Translations under genes and position numbers: made by a program | In this document: positions 1-9,584 of the stretch, in pieces | Position numbering within the stretch: position 1 is the first letter of the stretch | Layout: each line of letters opens with the position of its first letter | Assembly (NCBI GenBank): GCA_024704765.1 | Contig: JAKMXF010000321.1 | Span: 992,001-1,056,000, forward strand | DNA length: 64,000 nucleotides | Direction of reading: 5' to 3' | Source: Oopsacas minuta | Lineage: Eukaryota; Porifera; Hexactinellida; Lyssacinosida; Leucopsacidae | The notes under the pieces: model-generated | The model's database searches: none | What the model was told of the DNA's origin: nothing | The model's input: the letters and a program-made list of their open reading frames with translations, nothing else

Positions 1-3000
1 CTACTATGTTGCTAGAGGGAGGCGGGGCTATTGGTACCATAGAGGAAGGAGGGGGTGGAGTAGGGAAGGAGATGGCTGGAGCAATAGGGAGAGAATCCAG
101 AGCAGGAGGGAGATGGGAGTTCCTAGAGGGAGGAGGAGGCTGCACGAGCTGATCTGTTGTACTGTTAGGACGGCGTATATTAGATGCAGCCTGTATGTAG
201 CGAGTGGGGAGAGTGCTGGTCTGAGCCTGCTGTATATATGGCAATGTAATCGAGTCATTATGTGGTAGAGTAGCTGCTCTGTCTGTAAACTCTGTTACTT
301 TAGACTGCAGTGAGATCTCCTGCTGTTCTAATTTCTCCTGCATAGCTCTCAAGCTAGCTTCTCTCTCTTCTAACTCTAGTCTCTTCCTCTCTTCCTCCTC
401 TTTCTCTGTCTCTTTTTGTTTCTCAATTTTATCTTCTTCCTGCTGTTTTAACTCCAGCTCCTTCTTCTTAGACTCCTCCTCTATTTTGTGTATCTCTTGT
501 TCCTTAGCCAATATAGCTTCCTCTCTCTGCTTCACATCCTCTTCTTTCTGTTTGCTTTGCAAATCTCGCTCTATCGCCTCTTCCCTCTTAGTCTTGACAT
601 CTTCCTCCATAGCAGCTAGCTTACGCTGCATCTCTTCCATCTCTTCTGCTTGTCTCTTCAATGCATCTTGCTGGTTGTGCATGAAGGAGCGCTGGGATTC
701 TATCTCAGCCTCAATTTCCTTCCTCTTAAGCAACTGTTCATGTTGTTGTAACAACTTCTGCTTTTCTAGCACTCGCTTCGCTTCTTCGTTTTCTCTAGCT
801 GCCTTATCTTCTAATTGTTTTATCAGATCTTGCTCTTTCTTTTCCAGTAAGATAATCCTTTGTTCAACTGATTTCATTTGTTCTTTCTTTTCTTTTAAGA
901 CAGAAGGAGCAGTCTCTATCAGGATCTTCTCTTGTTGTTCTAAAGCGAATAACTGCTGTTCTAGATCAGAAGATCCGATATCCTTATTCTCATAGGTAGT
1001 TAGAACTGGTGAAGTAGGAATGTTAATCTCTCTCATTAGTTGTTGTTCTTCCGCTAATCTTACTCTCCTCTCTTCCTCTTCAAGCTCTTTCATATGCTCT
1101 ATCTTCTCCAATAATTTCTCTTCTTGTAATCGCATCAGTTGTTCCTCTCTCATTGCCTCTTCCAGGAGCTCTTTCTCCCCCTTAATACGATTTATTTCCA
1201 TTTGTTCCTGTTGAAAACGTTTCTGCTTGTCTTGTTGTAGCTGGGATAACAGCTGACTGAGAATACCGTCCTTTTGATTTAGAATAGTTACTAAATGTCC
1301 TGTATCTTCTCCAGCCTCCTGCTTCTTGCTAATTTCAAGCCTCTTCTCAATCAACTCTCCCTTCTTCTTCAGGAAGTTTGCTTCTTTAGTCAGATCTACG
1401 TCATTAGCCATTTTACTTCTCTGCTGGAGAATATTCTCATCTTCACTGATACAAATCTGTTGCTCTCTAATCCTTTTATTCCTCATAGCTTGTTCTGCCT
1501 TAACCTCTTGATATTGTTTCTCTAACAGAGATCTCTGTTGTTCATCTCTCACTTCTTTCAGGCCTCGCTTAATCCTAATACTCTTTTGTGTCCGTTTAAT
1601 TCTAACCTGAGTCATGTCCTGATCCATGCTTTGTGTATCTGCCAATAGATCTTGTAAGTCTAACCTCTTTAACTGATCTTCTTTGTCCTGTAGTAGATTT
1701 AGCTTTTGATCCAATGCTTTCAGTCTATTGTCTGCCTTAGCAAAGGATTGAGAGGGAATTTCGAGAGTAGGTGTAGTTCTGACTGGAAGAGGCGGAGGAT
1801 CGAGTAGATAGGAGTCAATACCGTCTGGAAGAGATGTGCCTGTTGCGAGAGCTTCTTGACACTCTAGGTCTCGGAGTTGTTCCGCTAGGGTATTATTCTG
1901 TGAGGAGGGAGGGGGGAGAGATTTAGTGATTGGATCAGATTGAACGGGCTCCTGTGGAAGGGGTAGAATTGGAGTTAGATCGAGTTCCTTAAGTTTCTGT
2001 TCAATATCTAACAACATTCTATCAGTTTCAGATATTTCGTGCTCTTGTTTAGGTAACCCTGTGTCTTCGATAAGTAGACTGTCAGTAAATTGCTCTTCCT
2101 TTCTGTTGACGCTTAGTTCTTCAATTTTGCTCTGAATCTCCATCAGCTGATTTTCTGTTGATTCAGATTCTCCTCTACCATCTGCTAGAGGATCGGAGCT
2201 GTCAGGGGTCTCCTTTGTTTGCTCGAGTAGTTGTTGGAGTAATTTCTGTTGTGAAATTATCTTTTGTTGTAAGTTCTGGATGACGTCAGTTTCCGCTGAA
2301 GATATTTTTCTAGTAGCTACAATATGTTCTTTCTTCTCACTTACACTCTCTTTGGTATCAGTTTCTGTACATAGATTTGAAAGAAAAGTGATTTCCACTT
2401 CTTCCTGTTTCTTCTGTTCCTCTTTTAAACGATCTTCCTCTACTTGTCGTAAACGTTCTTCCTCAATTTCTTGTTTCTCTTTTTCTAATCTGATCCTTTC
2501 TTCCTCTTCTTTCTGTAATCTTTCCTTCTCTATTCTCTCCTCCTCTTCTTTCTGTAATCTTTCCCTTTCCAATCTCTCCTCTTCCTCACGTATTTTCCTT
2601 TTCTCTTCTTCCAACTTCTGTACTTCTCTGTCCAAGTCAATCTCATGTAGATTCTCCTGACAAAGCAGTACATCATTCAGGTTGTTAGGGATAGTTTCCA
2701 AGAACACTTTAACTACAACCATCTGTCTGACTCTATGATCACAAAGTCGTTCATATTTAGCTCGAGCAATATACCCCCGAATCATCTTCTGACAAAGTAT
2801 AAACCTTTTCATGACAGCTTCTTCATGCTGAGCTAATTGCTCTGTGTGGTAGTATTTGAGAAATAGTTTGGTCTTACCAACCTCCCAGTCCTTCAATTCT
2901 AGCTTGGTTAGGATAGTTCTAGCCTCAGCAGAGTGAGGGGCTCCGCTTTTGGTAGGTAGGTAAGTAGCTCTGAGAGCAGGATAACGTTTGATGAATTCAG

Positions 3001-6000
3001 TGAATGTAAGTCTCGTAGCGTAGCCCTGTCTCCGTATCCTTGTGGTCTCCATAACTCCAGTGTATCTGAGCTGCTGTAGGATATAATCAGGATTAAATGC
3101 ATCAGGCTGTTTCCTTACATTAGGCTTGATACAGCGGATAAAGTGAGGAGTCCCTTGTGACATCTTCTCCATCAGCTCCTGGAGAGAATTTCTAAAATGA
3201 AAAGCTACTGTATTGGGACCTCGTGAACGTGTGTCTGAGGCTTTGGTTCTCTTCTGACGTTTACTTGCACTAATTTCCTTAGACATTCTCCTCTTAAAGA
3301 AGGCAAATGGAGACTGTTCCTTCCTGACACTCTTCTGTCTGAGAGAAGGTTGTACAGAGCCAGTTCGTGACAACTTAGCTCCAAACATCTCTCTCAACAA
3401 AATACAAGAACTTGTACGCATAGTCATCTGCAGTGCTTGAGCTAAAGTGTCTCTATTCTTATCTAGAAATCCATTAATGTCGTATTTAACGATGCCTGCA
3501 TAGTGCACAACACTGAACGTGGGTCCCAGATCTCTAGGTGCTATATATAGGTCTCTGGGATTCTTCCCGTGTCCCTGGTGTAGTGATAGAGCCAGAGATT
3601 TATCGGTAGAAGTATTAAACTTAGATTCTTCGTCAATATGTGCTAGAATTCCTTTATGTTTCTCCAGGAACAAATCTAATATAGGTCTATTGCTGGTGTA
3701 CTTGATAGCAGCAGTACTCACCCCCTCTTTCTGACATTCATTCTTTTCGTACTCAAACACATGTTCATTAAAATAGTATTGCAGTTGTTCATTGGCTAAG
3801 TTAATACACATCTGCTCGAATCCATTCCTCTCAAAGTTCTCAAACCCGAATATATCAAGGATACCTATCTTCATAGGATTATTGTCTAGTTGTTGTATAG
3901 GAGACAAGAGATGGTTAATGCTATTGACGATCCAACCAAACAATCTCTGATAGAGAGCCTTAGCTAATGCATCACGACAGTCTTCAGCTTGTAACACATT
4001 CCTCTGTCTGACGGTCTGCTCACCATGGATGACATGAGTATCCTCTATCAATGAGGTACCGAGTTCCTGTGAATCTACACCCAGCAGATGACACGCATTC
4101 GCTAGCACGTCTGTGTTCTTAACTTTAGCTGCCTTATTAGTGCCCTCAGGGATGAAGTTAATATCACAGAGATGGAGTACAGCTGCTAGAGCATTGAGTA
4201 AGGATATTTCATCATCTTTTGAGAATCCAATAGCTTGCAGACAGTCTCTTACTTCTTGGAACTCTGCTCTCTTATCCTCGTTAAACACACCCTCTAGACT
4301 CATTCCGTTAGCAGTGAGACAGCGATGTTGTGTAGGCTTACTGAGTCTGAATCTAGCCTTTTCTTCAGCAGACAACCCGGCATACATCATGTAGAATATA
4401 TGGAAGTTACGTTCTTTCCTGGGTTGGTGGACTATTCTAGATTTCTCTAGCAAGTACTCCTGGAAGAAAGCACCAGTCACAGAGCCCTGACCATTGAAAA
4501 TAATCTCGAAATATTTCCCAAATCTACTACTGTTGTCATTCATAACGGTGACAGCATTGCCAAAAGCTTCCAGCAGGGGAGAGGCCTGTTGTATCTTAAC
4601 GTTTAGTGACGGCTCGAGACAGGGGGTATTAGCTAGAAGATGCTGAACCAGGAACTTGCTAGTCTCCGTCTTTCCTGCTCCTGACTCCCCAGAGATAACA
4701 CAGCACTGAGGATGCTTCATATTCTTCATATCCTGGAATATTATATCAGCTACAGCATAGATGTGAGGAGGCATAGACTGTCTGCTGGGCAGTAGGAAGT
4801 ACTCCTTACTCACCTTAGGAGTGTAATAAGGCAGTAGTTTGAATGGATTTATAGCAATAAGTATGTCTCCTACATATGTGTATATCTGATCCTTTGTATA
4901 ACGCTGTCTTAATTCCTCCAGTACAATATCTTCAGACATATTGGAGAGAGTAGCTAGATCATCAGAACCACACTGTTCGGGGAGCTGTGGTTTCTGTTTG
5001 AGAGCTCTCGTGATAGATTTATTAGCATTGAGTCTGTCACAAGCAGATTGAGACCTCTCACAATCATTTTCATTAATCAGGTAATTATCTTTGTCTGACA
5101 AAGTTTCGTATTCAAACAACTCTTCCTGCTTGCTATAACTCATTTTCATACCAATAACCATCTTGCTGACGTGATGAGGATTATTCTCAGATTCTCCTAT
5201 AATCTCTACATCACTGTGTTCTGAAGTAGAGAGACGAGATTTTACAGGTTGTACTACTCCACTAGCTGTTACAGAGAATGACAGACCTGCATCTTGTAGC
5301 ATTTCTCTCAAACTATCTTCTTCAGCCAGGTCTGTAGCTGTGTCGTTATCAAAGTTACGTATAAGAGGGTTAGCACTGTTATTGAGTAGTAGTTTAACAA
5401 CTTTAGGGTGATTGTATTTAGATGCACAATGTAATGGAGTATTCCCCTTATCGTCTTGTATATTTATGTTAGCTTTGCTCCTAACCAACAGTTTTGCAGT
5501 CTCGTAATATCCGTTAGCAGATGACACATGCAGTAGTGTTACACCTCTTGAATTATAAAGATCTAGGTCTTGACCTTGCTGAGTCATGTTATGTACTTCT
5601 GTATGCATCTGTTTTCTTGTACTCTTCCGTATTTCCTTCAGTTTAGCCTCATCAATACCTTTCTTCTTCATAAAGCTCTCCAGGATCTCTCTCACACTCC
5701 CGCGGGCATGGTCAATAGCTAAATTCCCGTCTACATCCAGCAGTGCGGGGTCAGCATCAAACTGAACCAATAGCTTGATCAGGTCAGGTCTCCCTAGGAA
5801 GCTAGCTACATGTAGAGGACTCCATAGATCGCTGTCTTGAATATTAGGGTTTGCAAATTGGCCTAGTAGTAGCTTAGCGGCTGATACATTATCATCAATA
5901 CAGCACTGATGTAGGAGAGTTGTACCAGTCCCGAGCTTCTGTGAGTTTACATAGACTCCTTCTTCCAGCAGGAGTCGCTTCACGAGAGCTTCATCGAATA

Positions 6001-6223
6001 AACTGATAGCGTCAAACATTACGTGAAAGTTGTCGAGTGTGATGCTACGAGAATTGGATTTCTTCTTGACTGTAGAATTCTTCTTCTCTTCTTGCTCCCA
6101 TTCTAGATAGCGAGTTATTTGTTGGTGCTTTTGACGTTTTACGTTTCTGATTCTGTCCTCAAATGGTAACGAATCAATCTCGCTAGCATCAAGAGAATCA
6201 GTATATTCTTCATTCTGTGACAT
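1..6223 (-). CDS. Ankyrin-repeat myosin, MYO16-like, 3' partial, single exon
   Basis: One frame stays open from the ATG at 6223 to the window edge (about 2074 codons) with no intron. Residues about 65-300 hold ankyrin repeats in two blocks split by a helical linker, the arrangement of MYPT1/PPP1R12A and of myosin XVI. A myosin motor follows (about 415-1125) with P-loop GESGAGKTE (near 511), switch I NDNSSRFGK (near 562) and switch II DIFGFE (near 790), so ATPase and actin-based motility are expected. One IQ-like segment lies near 1140 (light-chain or calmodulin binding). From about 1195 to 1975 the chain is mostly charged Glu/Lys/Gln-rich coiled coil, broken by a proline-rich stretch near 1440-1480; a second proline-rich region begins near 2018 and leaves the window. 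Vertebrate MYO16 has, as I recall, a non-coiled tail, so the tail differs. The PP1-docking RVxF motif expected before the ankyrins is not obvious. Class assignment rests on domain order, not phylogeny. Confidence 0.9.
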   Translation of the reverse strand, partial: MSQNEEYTDSLDASEIDSLPFEDRIRNVKRQKHQQITRYLEWEQEEKKNSTVKKKSNSRSITLDNFHVMFDAISLFDEALVKRLLLEEGVYVNSQKLGTGTTLLHQCCIDDNVSAAKLLLGQFANPNIQDSDLWSPLHVASFLGRPDLIKLLVQFDADPALLDVDGNLAIDHARGSVREILESFMKKKGIDEAKLKEIRKSTRKQMHTEVHNMTQQGQDLDLYNSRGVTLLHVSSANGYYETAKLLVRSKANINIQDDKGNTPLHCASKYNHPKVVKLLLNNSANPLIRNFDNDTATDLAEEDSLREMLQDAGLSFSVTASGVVQPVKSRLSTSEHSDVEIIGESENNPHHVSKMVIGMKMSYSKQEELFEYETLSDKDNYLINENDCERSQSACDRLNANKSITRALKQKPQLPEQCGSDDLATLSNMSEDIVLEELRQRYTKDQIYTYVGDILIAINPFKLLPYYTPKVSKEYFLLPSRQSMPPHIYAVADIIFQDMKNMKHPQCCVISGESGAGKTETSKFLVQHLLANTPCLEPSLNVKIQQASPLLEAFGNAVTVMNDNSSRFGKYFEIIFNGQGSVTGAFFQEYLLEKSRIVHQPRKERNFHIFYMMYAGLSAEEKARFRLSKPTQHRCLTANGMSLEGVFNEDKRAEFQEVRDCLQAIGFSKDDEISLLNALAAVLHLCDINFIPEGTNKAAKVKNTDVLANACHLLGVDSQELGTSLIEDTHVIHGEQTVRQRNVLQAEDCRDALAKALYQRLFGWIVNSINHLLSPIQQLDNNPMKIGILDIFGFENFERNGFEQMCINLANEQLQYYFNEHVFEYEKNECQKEGVSTAAIKYTSNRPILDLFLEKHKGILAHIDEESKFNTSTDKSLALSLHQGHGKNPRDLYIAPRDLGPTFSVVHYAGIVKYDINGFLDKNRDTLAQALQMTMRTSSCILLREMFGAKLSRTGSVQPSLRQKSVRKEQSPFAFFKRRMSKEISASKRQKRTKASDTRSRGPNTVAFHFRNSLQELMEKMSQGTPHFIRCIKPNVRKQPDAFNPDYILQQLRYTGVMETTRIRRQGYATRLTFTEFIKRYPALRATYLPTKSGAPHSAEARTILTKLELKDWEVGKTKLFLKYYHTEQLAQHEEAVMKRFILCQKMIRGYIARAKYERLCDHRVRQMVVVKVFLETIPNNLNDVLLCQENLHEIDLDREVQKLEEEKRKIREEEERLERERLQKEEEERIEKERLQKEEEERIRLEKEKQEIEEERLRQVEEDRLKEEQKKQEEVEITFLSNLCTETDTKESVSEKKEHIVATRKISSAETDVIQNLQQKIISQQKLLQQLLEQTKETPDSSDPLADGRGESESTENQLMEIQSKIEELSVNRKEEQFTDSLLIEDTGLPKQEHEISETDRMLLDIEQKLKELDLTPILPLPQEPVQSDPITKSLPPPSSQNNTLAEQLRDLECQEALATGTSLPDGIDSYLLDPPPLPVRTTPTLEIPSQSFAKADNRLKALDQKLNLLQDKEDQLKRLDLQDLLADTQSMDQDMTQVRIKRTQKSIRIKRGLKEVRDEQQRSLLEKQYQEVKAEQAMRNKRIREQQICISEDENILQQRSKMANDVDLTKEANFLKKKGELIEKRLEISKKQEAGEDTGHLVTILNQKDGILSQLLSQLQQDKQKRFQQEQMEINRIKGEKELLEEAMREEQLMRLQEEKLLEKIEHMKELEEEERRVRLAEEQQLMREINIPTSPVLTTYENKDIGSSDLEQQLFALEQQEKILIETAPSVLKEKKEQMKSVEQRIILLEKKEQDLIKQLEDKAARENEEAKRVLEKQKLLQQHEQLLKRKEIEAEIESQRSFMHNQQDALKRQAEEMEEMQRKLAAMEEDVKTKREEAIERDLQSKQKEEDVKQREEAILAKEQEIHKIEEESKKKELELKQQEEDKIEKQKETEKEEEERKRLELEEREASLRAMQEKLEQQEISLQSKVTEFTDRAATLPHNDSITLPYIQQAQTSTLPTRYIQAASNIRRPNSTTDQLVQPPPPSRNSHLPPALDSLPIAPAISFPTPPPPSSMVPIAPPPSSNIV

Positions 6224-6780
6224 TTAATACAAATAGGTTCAAGTAATTCAGTAAAAAGCAAAAATATAATTTGAATAACAGAAACAGAGAATTTAAGTAT
6301 TTTCAAAAAATGATTATCTCACTTTAGTACAAATAAAATTACTTCTAACAATAGTATTCTTAGTAGAAACATAATTCAATTGAATCTGCTCAGTACTTAT
6401 AACTAATAGGACAAGCTGAGTTTGTTGTACCAGTTTCAAGTTACAAAAATACTTAATTAATAATACATTATATCTATATTAGAGTGATACTAGTGATTAA
6501 CCAATTAGTAATAAGCCGATGATATGGGAAATAGCTCAGCATGAATTAAAGGAATTGATTTAATATGTATATTACCTTGTGTTGTGTAAGTATGATTGTA
6601 TTTCTATGTACTTATTAGCAATGCGGTAAATTAGTACGACAATCACAAATCAAATTATCAAATAAGAAGATGAAGAGATACACATGTAATGATATTACCT
6701 TGAAATCAGATGAGTTAAGATCTACTTTAAGGAATAAGGATGAAGCTGGGATAGTGTAAGCAATGTATAACTGTTTGTGG
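6224..6780. other. AT-rich intergenic spacer
   Basis: This lies between the 5' end of the myosin gene and the 3' end of HAUS1, both on the minus strand. It must hold the myosin promoter and 5' UTR, but I see no clear TATA box, repeat or coding exon. Confidence 0.5.
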
Positions 6781-7596
6781 TTAGTCACTTAAGTTTAACT
6801 TAATCATAATTTCTTGGTTAAGGCGATCTAACTCAAGCCTAGCTTCCTCCAACTTAACTTTAGCTAGAGATAAATTGAGAGGTAAAGCTTTGTAGTAATT
6901 CTTCCTTTTCCTTAGCTCAGAGAGATTACTATTCATATTGCTGACCTCTTTTCGAAAAGAAGATATATTAGGATGAGAAATCTCTTCTCTAAATCCTGAC
7001 TCAGCTAATCTCTGCTCTAACTCTATTCTAGTTTGGATATACTCTTGTCTCTTCTTCTGTAGAAATATCATATCTGATTGCTTTTTAGGCTGAGACTCTC
7101 TCTCTTTTTCTAATTTCTCTTTAACTATCTTCGATTTAGCTTGTATTTCCCTAATAGCTTTATCTACAGCAGTTATTTTTCTTATCAAAGATAGATTAAT
7201 CTTATCAGATGGTAATACGTCATCTAGATCAGGGTCCTTGACACACATCATGTGATCACTAAGCATGAGAATTAAGCTAGCTGAGCTAGTGTCACGGGAC
7301 TTCAGAGTAACAGCTAAGCTAGCTAGGGAGTTGGTAAGATCGTTAACTCTATCAGGAATTGTATCTTGAGAGAAGTACAGAGAATTTAGTATCTTCTTAA
7401 GTCGATCAGATTCAATTCTCTGTTCAACACTCTTTTCTCTTATCTCTTCTAACACGAGAGACATTCCTTTCTCACCAGCCTTGAACTCATCAAAAATATT
7501 CTTCAAAACTTTGATCGTATCTTCATTTACTTCAAAAGGAGGCAGCTCTCCTCCGTACACCTCTCTCAACCAATGATTTACTATATACTGCTCCAT
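6781..7596 (-). CDS. HAUS1: HAUS augmin-like complex subunit 1
   Basis: A 271-residue intronless reading frame, close to the usual HAUS1 length (about 278 in human). The N terminus has a WLREVYG...PPFEVN block matching the WLKKIFG...PQYEVN pattern of HAUS1, followed by long amphipathic helices and coiled coil. The C terminus ends in LSLAKVKLEEARLELD, very like the SLAQVKIEEAKRELD block of vertebrate HAUS1. HAUS1 is a coiled-coil subunit of the eight-protein augmin complex that recruits gamma-tubulin to existing spindle microtubules for branched nucleation and is needed for centrosome integrity. The ATG at 7596 is chosen because the family similarity starts within ten residues of it. It lies upstream of the myosin gene on the same strand, with 557 bases between them; no functional link is implied. 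The family call is from remembered sequence similarity. Confidence 0.88.
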   Translation of the reverse strand: MEQYIVNHWLREVYGGELPPFEVNEDTIKVLKNIFDEFKAGEKGMSLVLEEIREKSVEQRIESDRLKKILNSLYFSQDTIPDRVNDLTNSLASLAVTLKSRDTSSASLILMLSDHMMCVKDPDLDDVLPSDKINLSLIRKITAVDKAIREIQAKSKIVKEKLEKERESQPKKQSDMIFLQKKRQEYIQTRIELEQRLAESGFREEISHPNISSFRKEVSNMNSNLSELRKRKNYYKALPLNLSLAKVKLEEARLELDRLNQEIMIKLNLSD

Positions 7597-9584
7597 TAGA
7601 TTAGTTAGCTACACAAACATTGTGTAGAGTATTATTAGAGAATGATAAAGATTCAAATTGAAGTTTTCGAAAATAATCTATCTATCAGAATTTAGCATAA
7701 TGGGTTATTTGTCGTTTAAGCAGTGCAATCAAATGGACAAATAACCAGCTAACTCTAGGACAAATGTACACAGATCATGTATAATACCTTTTCAGAATTC
7801 TCCTTGAATGTGTCCTAGAATATAAATTTAGAGATGGTGAAAATACCTAACAACCACTTTAGTTGTTTGCTGTTTATTAATAGTCCATTCAGTGGCGTAC
7901 CAAGCACCTTTGGTACCCGGGGCGGAATCTGAAGTTTGGAACCCCCATTTTCAGTAATATACAATATATAGCTAAGTAAGTATATTGTATATATATTGAG
8001 TGGGCCAAAAAGAGGGGCCCGTGGACATTTCAGGCCAACTTGAAACTATTAGTCAATAAAAGCAATAATAATCTATTTATTCTATGTAAAGATAAGTTAG
8101 ATAATCCAAAGACGAAGTAATAGAGTATTCAGTAGAAGTCTTAGCGAGTTCAGAGAATTTTTGAAACGCCGTCTTTCAAGGAAATTACAGAAAACTTTTG
8201 CTCATATTCGATGTCAAAAATGCGCCCTGGAAATCGAGAATTCAGGGTTGGATTAAGAAATTTCAGACTGAGAGAACTGTTAAAAACCTAAATAGTCGGT
8301 CCGAAGACAGTGCAAGTCATTCCAGGAGAAATAGTTCTGAAGAATGTAATGGGAATTTTACTCTAAAAATCTAAAAATGAAAAGATTTTTACTGTGTTCA
8401 TCTAGAACATAAGCTCTAATCCTCTTACACTTTCAACCTACGAAAATAATAGCTTGTATTCGTCTTGTACGCCATTTTAGCTCTATAACTATAAGGTTTT
8501 GTTAATCTCTTCTAAATATTATGCACATTCGAAGCTAATTGTTCGGGCCCGTTTTTTGGCTCACCCTGTATGTGAGATGTTTATTTCCAACATATGTTTT
8601 GAATGTTATATAATATAGGCATGATGAATCTATTTTGGTAAATAAACGTATTAGCTGTTAACTGCTACAATTTTGAAAAAATTAACGGTATAACCTTGCA
8701 GTTCTTTCAAACCAAATTTTTACTGTTAACAGATGATTCCGAGCTGCTAACAACCAATCGAAAGTCTCAATTTAGGTAATGCTTCGTGGCGTCGCTAAAC
8801 GTCAACGGGGCATAAGTAGACATTTCTCAGGAAGGGGGAACCACGGTGGGGAGGGGCAGATTTTCAATATGTAGTATACACAGCGAGCGTCCATAAGGAG
8901 GGCTTGGCCCCTAGGATAGTTTTTACAGCTCATATGTTAGAATATGGAACTACAGCTGCTTATTATAGCGCCAATGAAGCAATTATTCTCACTCATAGCC
9001 ATGTCTCACTTAATCTTGTATCTGGGTGTAAACTTAAAGGATGAATTTTACCTGTTCTGCGGCATTCCTCTCTTCTACCCATGGAAATCGGGTATCAAAA
9101 CATGTATTTTTGTTAGTGGATTTCAATGTGAAGATTCTCAAAATAGATTTCAGTATAGTCGGCACAGTAAAATATATGAGCACCAAAGTTGGTCCGGTTG
9201 ACTGATAGTATTTGCATTAGCAGTCCAAATTTTGGTATGGTTGAAAACGGACCCACTGAATCGTCTCGTATGACCACGAGTTAGACAAATGGAAATTACA
9301 TTTAGGGATAGCTGTCCCTGATTAGAATAAATAAAAATAATCCAGAAACCTTACTGTGGTCATAACTTTATACTATATAGAGAGGCTTACGCTTTCCTTC
9401 TCTTGGGAGAAACTTGCGTTTACCAACATAAGTAATAAGGTCATTAGCTAAAAGAATTGCTGATCATTTACAGATATAAATTTACATACCGAAAAATGTC
9501 TAAACTATATGAAATAATTCCCAATATACAAATAATACAGTGATAGTATGTAAGCCGGCAGTATATAGACAAACTATATATATC
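7597..9584. other. Intergenic, repeat-rich
   Basis: No gene is supported here. It holds a mariner-like relic (listed separately), an unpaired repeat end near 7892 (starting cagtggcgtaccaagc, resembling a hAT or other TIR end), and a motif near 8878-8915 (agcgagcgtccataagg) that recurs in altered form near 23958, so at least one dispersed repeat family is present. A short plus-strand reading frame at 8944-9201 has no recognisable features. Confidence 0.5.
7996..8568. mobile_element. Mariner-like non-autonomous element
   Basis: The left end (TTGAGTGGGCCAAAAAGAGG at 7996) and the right end (reverse complement CAGGGTGAGCCAAAAAACGG, ending at 8568) are imperfect terminal inverted repeats. Each is flanked by TA, the Tc1/mariner target-site duplication. 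The interior of about 570 bp has no transposase frame. The TIR resembles the CAGGGTG start common in mariner families. Decayed copy, probably mobilised in trans when active. Confidence 0.7.

Noticed and set aside
486-2660. Several Ser/Cys-rich plus-strand reading frames
   Set aside because: They lie opposite the Glu/Lys/Gln-rich coiled coil of the myosin gene; low-complexity antisense frames are expected there.
2908-4394. Short frames on both strands within the myosin motor
   Set aside because: The conserved motor motifs are all in one other minus-strand frame.
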